Assembly (NCBI GenBank): GCA_903898675.1
Contig: CAIUGM010000036.1
Span: 1-64,000 of the forward strand
Direction: 5' to 3'
DNA length: 64,000 bases
Source of the DNA: an uncultured Verrucomicrobiota bacterium
GTDB lineage: Bacteria; Verrucomicrobiota; Verrucomicrobiia; Opitutales; Opitutaceae
Shown: piece after piece, positions 56,563 through 64,000 of the stretch
Layout of the letters: the number at the start of each line of letters is the position of its first letter
How positions within the stretch are numbered: position 1 is the first letter of the stretch
Made by a program: the position numbers and the translations under genes
Notes under the pieces: model-generated
The model's database searches: none
Told to the model about the DNA's origin: nothing
Seen by the model: only the letters and a program-made list of their open reading frames with translations

Positions 56563-58023
56563 ATGTTTTCCCGCCCTTCAATCTGGCTGATCCCGGCCTT
56601 ATTGCTCGCCTCCACCCTGCGGGCCGAGGAGCAGAATAGCTGGCCGGTTTCCGTCCAGGAACAGCAGGCGGATGGCAAGGTGGTGACCGTTGAGTACGCC
56701 GGCCCCCTCTTTTTCGATCACCAGATCCCCGGCGAACCGCGGCGGAAGGGTTTTCGCCCGTTCTACCTGAACAGCCAGTCGCCGGGCGTTGAAACCAGCT
56801 ACCTGCTTTACCCGTTCTTCACCTGGCGCACGGAAAAAGGCTTCCACTCCTTCAGTTTTTTCGAGCTGGTCAACGAAAGCAACCTGACCGAACCCGGCCA
56901 GCCACCGTACCGGGGCTTCGATGTCTGGCCCTTCTATTTCTCGCGCGATACCGGCGACCCCGAGACGAGCTACCGGGCCTTGTTCCCGATCGGCGGTACG
57001 CTCAAGCACCGGCTGGGCTATGACCGCGTCCACTTCGTGCTCTTTCCGCTTTATGCCGAGGTTGAGCAGAAGGGGATGTACACCACGCATGCCCCCTGGC
57101 CCTTTCTGCGCTTCATCAACCACGGCGACGAGCATGGCTTCGAGTTCTGGCCGCTCTTCGGCCACCGGGGCCGCGCCGGCGACTACGACAGCCGGTTCTA
57201 CCTCTGGCCGCTGTACTACAAATCCACCACCAACCTCTCTGAGCCCCAGCCAAACGTAAAGTTCGGGGTGCTCCCGTTCTACACCCTCGAGTCCGCCCCG
57301 GGCTACATGAACGAGAACTATGTCTGGCCCTTCTTCGGCTACACCCATCGGACCGCCCCGGTGAAGTACGACGAGCAGCGCTACTTGTGGCCCTTCCTCG
57401 TCCAGGGCCGGGGTGACGTCAGCTACGTCAATCGCTGGGCCCCCGTCTACACCCACTCGGTGATCAAGGGCTACGACAAGACCTGGTTCGCGTGGCCGAT
57501 TTTCCGGCATGCCGAGTGGAGCGGCGACGGCATCGCCCAGGAACAGAACCAGGTGCTGTTCTTCGTCTACTGGTCGCTCACGCAGCGCAGCACCACCAAT
57601 CCCGCGGCCGCACCCGCGCACAAGACGCACCTCTGGCCGCTGTTCAGCTCGTGGAACAACGGCGCCGGCCGGCGCCAGTTGCAGGTGCTGAGCCCGTTCG
57701 AGGCGGTCTTCCCGGACAACGAGCCGATCCGCCAGCTCTACACGCCGCTGTTCGCGATCTACCGGTACGACCAGCGGGCGCCAGATGACACCCGCCAATC
57801 ATTCCTCTTCAGCCTCCTGAGCTGGAAGAACACTCCCGCCGGGAAGGAATTCCACCTGGGCCCGCTTTTCAGCGTGCAGTCAACCGCGGACCGCTCGCGC
57901 ATCGCCCTCGGCAACGGCCTCCTCGCCTGGCGGCGCGAGCCGGACACCCGCCGGTGGAAATTTTCCCTGTTCGATTTTCACCCGAAAGCAGCTAACAGTG
58001 AGTCCCGGGACCCGTCGCCATGA
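56563..58023 (+). CDS. Unknown envelope protein with repeated W-P motifs, first gene of the Mla-like operon
   Basis: This 486-aa protein has a signal peptide (PSIWLIPALLLASTLRA) and a body rich in aromatic residues. Motifs of the form (V/L/F)WP(F/L)(F/L/Y) recur about every 30-45 residues: DVWPFYF, EFWPLFG, YLWPLYY, YVWPFFG, YLWPFLV, FAWPIFR, HLWPLFS. The pattern suggests a repeated beta-sheet fold such as a barrel or propeller. I recognise no named family. It overlaps mlaE by 4 bases (ATGA), so it probably works with the lipid-transport genes that follow. An outer-membrane or periplasmic role is inferred only from the signal peptide and context. Confidence 0.75.
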   Translation: MFSRPSIWLIPALLLASTLRAEEQNSWPVSVQEQQADGKVVTVEYAGPLFFDHQIPGEPRRKGFRPFYLNSQSPGVETSYLLYPFFTWRTEKGFHSFSFFELVNESNLTEPGQPPYRGFDVWPFYFSRDTGDPETSYRALFPIGGTLKHRLGYDRVHFVLFPLYAEVEQKGMYTTHAPWPFLRFINHGDEHGFEFWPLFGHRGRAGDYDSRFYLWPLYYKSTTNLSEPQPNVKFGVLPFYTLESAPGYMNENYVWPFFGYTHRTAPVKYDEQRYLWPFLVQGRGDVSYVNRWAPVYTHSVIKGYDKTWFAWPIFRHAEWSGDGIAQEQNQVLFFVYWSLTQRSTTNPAAAPAHKTHLWPLFSSWNNGAGRRQLQVLSPFEAVFPDNEPIRQLYTPLFAIYRYDQRAPDDTRQSFLFSLLSWKNTPAGKEFHLGPLFSVQSTADRSRIALGNGLLAWRREPDTRRWKFSLFDFHPKAANSESRDPSP

Positions 58024-58772
58024 AATACCTATCCGCCGTTCTAGGACATATCGGAGGCACCGTGCTGCTCCTGGTCCGCTCGTTGAAATACGTCGGGACG
58101 CTGCCCCACCAGTTCCCGCGGTTCATTGAGCAGTGCTACCTCATCGGCTACACCACGCTGCCGATCGTCACCATCCTGAGTTTTTTCATCGGCAGCGTCC
58201 TTGCCCTGCAAAGCGGCTACAGCATGGAGAATTTCGGGGCCAAGCAGTTTATCGGCACCCTCGTCGGCCTGTCGATGGCGCGCGAGCTCGGGCCGATGAT
58301 GGTGGCGATCCTGGTCGCCGGCCGAGTGGGGTCCGCCATCACCGCCGAGCTGGCCTCGATGCAGGTCTACCAGGAAATCGACGCCCTCGAGACCATGAAC
58401 ATCCCGCCGGAGCGCATGCTGGTCATGCCCCGCCTCGCCGCCATCCTGTGCATGATGCCCGTGCTGGCGATCATCGCCAACCTCTGCGGCTGGTACGGTG
58501 GCGCCCTCGTCTGCCAGTACACCCACTTCATCTCCGTCGACAGCCAGGCCTACTTCGCCGCGCTCAAGCGCTTCATGGAGCCAAAGGACATCATCGACGG
58601 CCTGATCAAGGCCGAGGTCTTCGGCTTCGTCATCGTGCTGGTCTGCTGCTACACCGGTCTAAGCACGCGCGGCGGCCCGCGCGAAATCGGCGCCTCCGTG
58701 ACGAAGGCCGTCGTCTCCTCCCTCATCCTCATCCTGGTGCTCGATTACTTCGTGACCAAGATCCAGCTCTAA
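58020..58772 (+). CDS. mlaE: MlaE-family ABC transporter permease
   Basis: This 250-aa membrane protein has the MlaE family phrases LPIVTILSFFIGSVLALQSGY, the conserved ELGPMMVAILVAGRVGSAITAE-type coupling segment and the LDYFVTK tail. It forms the membrane part of an Mce-type phospholipid transporter moving lipids between inner and outer membranes. Its start overlaps the stop of the WP-repeat gene. MlaF follows after 10 bases. Confidence 0.93.
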   Translation: MKYLSAVLGHIGGTVLLLVRSLKYVGTLPHQFPRFIEQCYLIGYTTLPIVTILSFFIGSVLALQSGYSMENFGAKQFIGTLVGLSMARELGPMMVAILVAGRVGSAITAELASMQVYQEIDALETMNIPPERMLVMPRLAAILCMMPVLAIIANLCGWYGGALVCQYTHFISVDSQAYFAALKRFMEPKDIIDGLIKAEVFGFVIVLVCCYTGLSTRGGPREIGASVTKAVVSSLILILVLDYFVTKIQL

Positions 58773-58782
58773 CCCGACGCCC

Positions 58783-59586
58783 ATGAGTTCCACGTACACC
58801 GCCTCCCCCTTTGTCGGCAAGACCTTCGGCGTCACCGTCTCGCACCTGACCAAGCAGTTCGGCCGCAGCACCGTGCTGAAGGACATCAACCTCGAGGTGA
58901 GGCCCGGCGAGATCTTCGCGATCATGGGACCCAGCGGTTCCGGCAAGAGCGTCCTCCTCAAGCATATCGCCGGCCTGGAAACCGCCACTAGCGGCGAGGT
59001 CCGCATCGGGGAATACGACGCGGCCGATCCCGCCACGCGCGACAAGGTCCACCTGGCCCTGGTCTTCCAGGCGGGGGCGCTCTTCAACTCGCTTTCCGTC
59101 TATGACAACCTGGCCCTCTATCCCCGCGAACACCGGCTGTACGACGAGGCCGGTATCCGCGAGCGGGTCATGCACGCCCTCTCCATCCTCTCACTGGAAA
59201 AGGCCGTGAAGAAATTTCCCTCCGAGCTTTCCGGCGGCATGAAGAAGCGCGTGGCGATCGCCCGCGCCCTTGTGATGGAGCCCCAGCTGCTCCTCTACGA
59301 CGAGCCCACCTCGGAACTCGACCCGGTGATGTCCGCCACCATCAGCGAGATCATCGCCACCCTGCGCGAGCAGACCGCAGTGACCAGCATCGTGGTCACG
59401 CACGACCGCAGCCTGGCCATGAGCATCGCCGATCGGATGGCCTTCATCATGGAGGGCAAGATCCGCGCCACCGGCACCCCCGCCGACTTCAAGCAACCCA
59501 GCGATCCCGTCATCGCCAATTTTCTTCACCCGGTCGTCGACCTCAAGAATCCCCGCTTTAAGCAACTGGAACATAATTATGAATAA
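58783..59586 (+). CDS. mlaF: MlaF-type ABC transporter ATPase
   Basis: This 267-aa ATPase has Walker A GPSGSGKSVLLKHIAG, Q-loop VFQAGALF, the signature LSGGMKKRVAIARAL, Walker B LLYDEPTSELD and H-loop VTHDRS. It pairs with MlaE and powers phospholipid transfer through the Mce ring. The end overlaps mlaD by 8 bases. Confidence 0.93.
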   Translation: MSSTYTASPFVGKTFGVTVSHLTKQFGRSTVLKDINLEVRPGEIFAIMGPSGSGKSVLLKHIAGLETATSGEVRIGEYDAADPATRDKVHLALVFQAGALFNSLSVYDNLALYPREHRLYDEAGIRERVMHALSILSLEKAVKKFPSELSGGMKKRVAIARALVMEPQLLLYDEPTSELDPVMSATISEIIATLREQTAVTSIVVTHDRSLAMSIADRMAFIMEGKIRATGTPADFKQPSDPVIANFLHPVVDLKNPRFKQLEHNYE

Positions 59587-60571
59587 CATCCAACAAACCA
59601 TCCGCGTCGGCCTTTTCTTCGTGCTTGGCCTGGCGCTCGCGTGGATCACGTTCGAGTCATTGAACGGGGGCCACCTCTTCAAGCAAAGCGGCTACACCAT
59701 CATCGCCGGTTTCAGCAACCTGAAGGGCCTGAAGGTCGGCGACGACGTGCTGATGGCCGGCGTCAAGATCGGCACCGTCGCCAAGGCCCAGCTCGGCCAC
59801 CAGCGGGTCGAGGCCGTGCTGACCATCCAGCCCGGCGTCAAGATCCCCGAGGATGCGGTGGCCAGCGTCGAGGTCTCCAGCCTGCTCGGCGCCAATTACC
59901 TCGGCGTCAGCTTCGGCTCGCCCACCGCGGCGCCGCTGAAGGACGGCGACGAGATCAAGACGAAGAACACGATCGATATGAACGAGGTCATCGCCCAGCT
60001 GGGCAACCTCGGGTCCAAGCTCGAGGCCGTCATGGGCGACATCAGCAAGACCATGGGCGGGGGCGGCGAGGACGGAAATCTCTTCCAGAAAATCAACAAG
60101 CTCGTCACCGACAACGGCCCGAAACTCACCGAGACCGTCAGCAACCTCCAGGACATCACCGCCAAGATCAAGAACGGCGACGGCACCCTCGGCCGGCTGG
60201 TCAACGATGCCAAGCTGCATGACGAGCTCCTCGCGAGTGTAAGCGAAATCAAGGCCGCCGCCGCGGACGCCCGGACGTTCATGAGCGACACCAAGGGGAT
60301 CGTGGCCGACGTGAAGAGCGGCAAGGGCGCACTGGGCGTGCTGCTCTATGACGACGCCACCGCCAACAACTTCAAGGTGACCGCCACCAACATCCGCGCC
60401 ATCTCCGACAAGCTCAACAGCGGTCAGGGCACGCTTGGCAAGCTGATCTCGGACGACAGCCTCTACCTGAGCGCGCAGTCGACGATGAAGAAGGCCGACC
60501 GCGCCATCGACGGCCTGGGTGACTCCGGCCCGATCACGGCGGTTGGCGTCGTCGCCGGAAAACTCTTCTGA
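59579..60571 (+). CDS. mlaD: MlaD/MCE-domain protein
   Basis: This 330-aa protein has an N-terminal membrane helix (VGLFFVLGLALAWITFE) and one MCE domain (about 38-115, YTIIAGFSNLKGLKVGDDVL and VSSLLGANYLGVSFGSP). A long helical tail follows (to 330) with repeated GDGTLGRL/GKGALGVL/GQGTLGKL units. MCE proteins form hexameric periplasmic rings that shuttle lipids. The tail is typical of longer MCE proteins, which can extend as a needle. Its stop overlaps the ACT gene start by one base. Confidence 0.93.
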   Translation: MNNIQQTIRVGLFFVLGLALAWITFESLNGGHLFKQSGYTIIAGFSNLKGLKVGDDVLMAGVKIGTVAKAQLGHQRVEAVLTIQPGVKIPEDAVASVEVSSLLGANYLGVSFGSPTAAPLKDGDEIKTKNTIDMNEVIAQLGNLGSKLEAVMGDISKTMGGGGEDGNLFQKINKLVTDNGPKLTETVSNLQDITAKIKNGDGTLGRLVNDAKLHDELLASVSEIKAAAADARTFMSDTKGIVADVKSGKGALGVLLYDDATANNFKVTATNIRAISDKLNSGQGTLGKLISDDSLYLSAQSTMKKADRAIDGLGDSGPITAVGVVAGKLF

Positions 60572-60957
60572 TGCCCGGGTTGAACCTACAGCTGGTCGCC
60601 GGCGAGTTTGCCGTGTGCCGGCTGGCCCCGACCGAGCCGGTCCCCATCTGGGCCGGCTCGGCTGTTTTCAGCTCCGTCACGCAGACCACTGACGAGCTCT
60701 CGATCATCTGTCCCGCCGTAAACGTGCCTTCCGGCGTGCGCTGCGAAGCCGGCTGGAAATTGTTGAAGCTGAACGGCCCGTTTGAGTTCGGCGCCGTCGG
60801 CATCCTGGCCTCAGTCGCGGAGCCGCTCGCCCGCGCCGGCATCAGTCTGCTGGCGGTCGGCACCTTCGACACCGACTACGTGCTGATCAAAGGTGAACGG
60901 CTTGATGAAGTGATCCGCGTACTCGAAGCCGTGAACCACACGGTTCGGCTGGTCTGA
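60571..60957 (+). CDS. ACT-domain protein
   Basis: This 128-aa protein has two small ACT-like modules. The second is clear: FGAVGILASVAEPLARAGISLLAV with FDTDYVLIKGERLDEVIRVL. This arrangement is typical of stand-alone ACT_7 proteins, which probably bind an amino acid. The ATG at 60571 overlaps the mlaD stop (TGATG), so it is in the operon. Its link to lipid transport is unclear. Confidence 0.82.
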   Translation: MPGLNLQLVAGEFAVCRLAPTEPVPIWAGSAVFSSVTQTTDELSIICPAVNVPSGVRCEAGWKLLKLNGPFEFGAVGILASVAEPLARAGISLLAVGTFDTDYVLIKGERLDEVIRVLEAVNHTVRLV

Positions 60958-61470
60958 TCAAGGCGCTTTCTTTTTTCGGTAGCGTCCGTCAAAGACCGTC
61001 GTCCAGGTCGCGCCCCGATCAGCCGACTGTTCCCAGTGCTGCCGCACCGTGCCATCGGCATTTGGCGTCCAGGTGATCCGCTCGCTGATTTGCCGGCCGG
61101 CAACAATATGGTCGCCCACCAGCACCATCTCGCCCCGTACCAGCTGGCCCGCCAATTCCAAGACCCCGCCGCCGCTGCCGATCCAGAATTGCTGCCACTG
61201 GTGGCGCGATTGGTTGTAGGCATTGAGGCTCTTGCCGGTGCCACCGCCGGCTTGGGGGTGGCCGGTCCAATTTTCCAGCAGGCCCGCTCCGCCCGCAATC
61301 GCTTCAATCCGGTTGGTTCCCTCCGGCTTCCCGTCCGGCGCCGTCACCTCCCACTCACCCAGCCAGAAATCAAACTGTCGCGCCTCGGGAGGCAATACAG
61401 GCGGGAGAGCGGGCTGAGCCAAGGCCGGAACAGCCAGGGCCAGCAACGAGAGCAGCGGGAGTGTTTTCAT
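60958..61470 (-). CDS. Secreted DUF1579-like protein
   Basis: This 170-aa protein has a signal peptide (KTLPLLSLLALAVPALAQ) and a lipocalin-like body starting FDFWLGEWEVTAPDGKPEGT, ending WTTVFDGRYRK. The FWxGxWxV start and W-rich strands match DUF1579-type calycin folds, often of unknown function. Its stop codon directly abuts that of the convergent ACT gene. It follows the PQQ-propeller gene by 13 bases. Confidence 0.78.
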   Translation of the reverse strand: MKTLPLLSLLALAVPALAQPALPPVLPPEARQFDFWLGEWEVTAPDGKPEGTNRIEAIAGGAGLLENWTGHPQAGGGTGKSLNAYNQSRHQWQQFWIGSGGGVLELAGQLVRGEMVLVGDHIVAGRQISERITWTPNADGTVRQHWEQSADRGATWTTVFDGRYRKKKAP

Positions 61471-61483
61471 CGAGAGGTGCAGT

Positions 61484-62983
61484 TTATTTGGCTGGCAGGG
61501 CGATGAGATTGCCGTCGAAGCCGGCGGCGATGACCAGGTCACCCGCGAGCGCCAATGATCCCGCGTAACCACCGAACTCGCCCTTGGCCGGCACCGCGGA
61601 CAGCCGGCGCCATAGCACGGTGCCGGTGGCCCGGTCGAGCGCCACCAGGCTGCCAGCATGATTGATGGCCGTACCGGGCAGATTTTGAGCCACCGCACCC
61701 GTAAACACGCGATCCCCGGTGACCAGGGGCGAGCCCCAGTTCATGCCGTGCACAGCCGTCGACCAGCGCGTCTCGCCGGTGGCCGGATCCAAGGCGGTCA
61801 CCCGGCTATAGTCGGAAGCCCCGACATAGACCACCCCGTCGCGCAGCACCGGGGTGGATTCAATCCACGAAAACCAATAGGAGAATTTCCAGGCAAGGGT
61901 GCCATCGGTCAGCTTGAAACCATAGAGCATGTAGTCACGGCTGCCCACGATCAGCCGGTCACCCACCACGAGTGGCGCGGTGACCACGCCTCCACCCGTC
62001 CTGACCCGCAGCAATTCCTTTCGGGTCCGACGGTCCAGCAAGACAACCGAACCGTCCATGGTGCCAAACATCAGGGTATCCTTGTCCCGCAGGCTGACGC
62101 CGGAAAAAATCGGTGCACCGGCGTCATAGCGCCAGAGTTTGGCGCCACTCGCGGCCGCGATGGCATAGAGCCCGCCATCACTGGAGCCCGCGTAGACCAC
62201 GCCATCCTGGACGAGGGGAATCGCCGTGCGGTGGTTGAAGGTCGGGTTATCCGGCACGGGCTTGCCCGCCAGTTGCTCGTCATGCAGGGCAACGGTCCAG
62301 CGCGGGAAACCATCGGCGCGATTGAGGGCCACCAAATTCACTTTGCCGTCGATGAAGAAAATCGTGTCGTCCGTGACCACGGCCGCACCATCGATCCGGC
62401 TGGCGCCGGTCCATGTCCATGCCTCGGCGCCATCGGCGACGCGCAACGCGTGAAATTTGCCGTCGGCTGTCCCAAGATAGACGAAGCCTCCCGCAACCAC
62501 AGGCGGAGCCCAGGTGGGCGAGCCCAGGAAACGGGTCCACACCGCCGCAGGCGGCAACGGATCAGGCGAGTCGGAAGGGGGCGCGGAAAACACCCCGCCC
62601 CGGTGCAGCCTCATCGGCAGCCGGCCAAGGGTGAAGGTGCCGGTCAGTTCATCTCCTTCCAGGTGGAGCCTGGTGTTGAACGCCGGGGTAATGGCGTAGC
62701 TGCCGCCACCGCCGACCTCCACCGGGATGCCGAAAGTGACGGCATAGGTGAACATCGCGGGGAAGTTGAGCTTGAAGATCATCGCGCCGTCCTGGGCGCG
62801 GAAAAATTCGAACCCGATCTCAGCCGCGGTGCCTTGCGGTGCGGTCACTGTCCCGGTCCAAATCCCCTCAATCGGGTCAGGTTTGGATGGCAGCGAAGCC
62901 GGGTCTGACGGGACCGCGGACAGCGGCCGGACGGCGACGAAGCCGGCGAGCACCACGGCGGCAATGAAGAACCAGGTTTTCAA
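61484..62983 (-). CDS. PQQ-type beta-propeller protein
   Basis: This 499-aa secreted protein has a signal peptide (KTWFFIAAVVLAGFVAV). A domain of about 100 residues follows (IEGIWTGTVTAPQGTAAEIGFEFF), then seven or so PQQ/BamB-like blades (VYLGTADGKFHALRVADGAE, VYAGSSDGGLYAIAAASGAK, VYVGASDYSRVTALDPATGE, VTGDRVFTGAVAQNLPG, LVALDRATGTVLWRRL). It is probably periplasmic and binding, since catalytic PQQ residues are not evident. The TTG start at 62983 is chosen for its signal peptide; no good ribosome-binding site is seen, and a longer TTG start at 63109 exists. Confidence 0.8.
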   Translation of the reverse strand: MKTWFFIAAVVLAGFVAVRPLSAVPSDPASLPSKPDPIEGIWTGTVTAPQGTAAEIGFEFFRAQDGAMIFKLNFPAMFTYAVTFGIPVEVGGGGSYAITPAFNTRLHLEGDELTGTFTLGRLPMRLHRGGVFSAPPSDSPDPLPPAAVWTRFLGSPTWAPPVVAGGFVYLGTADGKFHALRVADGAEAWTWTGASRIDGAAVVTDDTIFFIDGKVNLVALNRADGFPRWTVALHDEQLAGKPVPDNPTFNHRTAIPLVQDGVVYAGSSDGGLYAIAAASGAKLWRYDAGAPIFSGVSLRDKDTLMFGTMDGSVVLLDRRTRKELLRVRTGGGVVTAPLVVGDRLIVGSRDYMLYGFKLTDGTLAWKFSYWFSWIESTPVLRDGVVYVGASDYSRVTALDPATGETRWSTAVHGMNWGSPLVTGDRVFTGAVAQNLPGTAINHAGSLVALDRATGTVLWRRLSAVPAKGEFGGYAGSLALAGDLVIAAGFDGNLIALPAK

Positions 62984-63103
62984 AATAATGCAGGGGGCGG
63001 TCCGACCGCAGACAACGGGCAGCGCAAGGCGGGCCGGGGCACGGCTCAAGCCCAGAACGACGAAGCGCAGAATTTCCGGGCCCGGCGGGCAATCCGACCG
63101 GCC

Positions 63104-63135
63104 AAACAAAGGGGCCTTCGAGAGTCGAAGGCCCC
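63104..63135 (-). terminator. Terminator of the TonB-dependent receptor gene
   Basis: On the minus strand, a perfect 10-bp stem (63135-63126 with 63120-63111) with 5-nt loop is followed by TTTGTTT. It lies 24 bases after the receptor stop codon. Confidence 0.9.
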
Positions 63136-63159
63136 GGGAGAAAGGGAACGGCGGACCGC

Positions 63160-64000
63160 TTAGAATTTCTTGCTCAGCTGAACATACACGAACCGGTTGG
63201 TCGAATCGAACATGAAGCCCGGATAGCCTGAGGCGTTGCTGCCGCCGCCGGAGGAACTGGGCGGGTTCTGGTCGAGGATATTGAAGGCCCCGACGGTCAG
63301 GGTGGTGCCATCCAGATACCGGCCGAGCTGCTGGTGCAGCTTGAAAGTCGCCTGCACGTCAAACGTGACAAAGGGTTTCACTTGGAACGGATTCCCGTTC
63401 GCGTCGAGGTCCTCAAAGCCGCTGGTGTAATTGCAAACCACCCGCGCACTCCAATCGTTTCTCGCCCAGTCGACGCTGCCCTTGCTCTTCCAACGGACGT
63501 AACCATCCAGGCCCTGTCCCGAACTGGCGTCGGTGTTGACGAGCTCGACGAGCGGAACCCCGGCCACGACCGACTGCTTGAAGGACCAGAGGTAGGTCCC
63601 GCCGATCGCAAAGTCAAAGCGACCCAGCGTGCCGGTCTGCAGCAGATAGCTCGCGCCGGCGTCGATGCCCCTGGCGATCGTCTTGCCCAGGTTGTGATAC
63701 GGCGCTGTCACGGAGAGGATGTTGCCCGAGCCGTCCAACAGGACACTTTCGCCGCGCAGCAGGCCGCCCGGCGCCGGGGTCCCGTCCGGGTGATTGCCGA
63801 AGTAACGGTCCAACACATCCTGCGCGGCAGCGAAGACGGTGCCCACGCGCTCCACGTGCCAATAGTCGGCGTTGATGGTGAAGCCCTTCAACGCGGCGGT
63901 TTTGGGCGACCAGACGACGCCCGCCGTGTAGGTGGTGCTGGTCTCGGGCGCCAGTTGGGAGTTCGAGCCCGACTGGATCGGATTTTCCGGCAGGATGTTC
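63160..64000 (-). CDS. TonB-dependent receptor, C-terminal part
   Basis: Only the last 280 residues are in the window; the reading frame stays open to the edge. It shows outer-membrane barrel strands, such as FTINADYWHVERVG, NLGKTIARGIDAGASYLLQT, VRWKSKGSVDWARNDWSARV and TVGAFNILDQNPP, and ends in VYVQLSKKF with a terminal Phe, as needed for barrel insertion. TonB-dependent receptors import large substrates such as glycans, siderophores or cobalamin. The plug is outside the window, so the substrate is unknown. It is closed by a clear terminator. Confidence 0.9.
   Translation of the reverse strand, partial: NILPENPIQSGSNSQLAPETSTTYTAGVVWSPKTAALKGFTINADYWHVERVGTVFAAAQDVLDRYFGNHPDGTPAPGGLLRGESVLLDGSGNILSVTAPYHNLGKTIARGIDAGASYLLQTGTLGRFDFAIGGTYLWSFKQSVVAGVPLVELVNTDASSGQGLDGYVRWKSKGSVDWARNDWSARVVCNYTSGFEDLDANGNPFQVKPFVTFDVQATFKLHQQLGRYLDGTTLTVGAFNILDQNPPSSSGGGSNASGYPGFMFDSTNRFVYVQLSKKF

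Overview
The window looks like a chromosomal segment of a Verrucomicrobiota bacterium, most likely of the Opitutaceae (Opitutus/Lacunisphaera type). This rests on the high GC content, a PEP-CTERM autotransporter-repeat protein, a propeller-type hybrid histidine kinase, a TonB-dependent receptor ending in Phe, a short S18, and dispersed palindromes of the GTAGCCGCG and CACGAAACACACGAA kinds. The taxonomy is inferred from gene content and was not checked by search.

Layout. 1-3.6 kb: partial tRNA-Arg, rpsR, a Sua5-type threonylcarbamoyl-AMP synthase, hisC and a HAD phosphatase, separated by three long imperfect palindromes. 3.7-5.7 kb: an arsR-arsC-acr3 arsenic operon with a dyad operator. 5.7-15 kb: PEP-CTERM protein, DEAD-box helicase, lipoprotein, GNAT, PhzF, MocR-type regulator, DJ-1/PfpI and EamA proteins. 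15-24.2 kb: a copper/silver island. A cnrYXH-like trio (anti-sigma, periplasmic sensor, ECF sigma factor) faces a run of two small secreted Cys proteins, CusB (HMBD + DUF3347), CusA and a CopA-type ATPase. The shared intergenic region holds two opposed promoters of identical layout.

24.2-33.7 kb: housekeeping and small envelope genes, including an inositol-monophosphatase-like protein, purine nucleoside phosphorylase, an unusually long Cys/Met-metabolism PLP enzyme, lysA-gpsA and a DUF4203 membrane protein. 33.8-40.1 kb: sdhCAB, an adenylate-forming enzyme, a Nudix hydrolase and a LysM protein. 40.3-42.4 kb: tRNA-Pro(TGG) carrying a 1,989-bp integrated element that encodes only a tyrosine integrase and a small HTH protein, bounded by 26-bp direct repeats.

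42.4-50.2 kb: a YfgM-like TPR protein, purU, carB, a degenerate NtrC-like regulator, a type II secretion/pilus F protein and tRNA-Gly(TCC). 50.4-55 kb: a 1,286-aa hybrid histidine kinase whose sensor half is strikingly AT-rich, convergent with a LuxR-type response regulator. 55-61 kb: rsmE, rsmD, then an envelope operon of a WP-repeat protein, MlaE, MlaF, MlaD and an ACT protein. 61-64 kb: a DUF1579-like protein, a PQQ-type propeller protein and the 3' part of a TonB-dependent receptor.

The signals most worth following are the paired ECF promoters of the copper island, the minimal tRNA-Pro element with candidate arm sites, the base-composition switch inside the hybrid kinase, and the WP-repeat protein coupled to the Mla genes.
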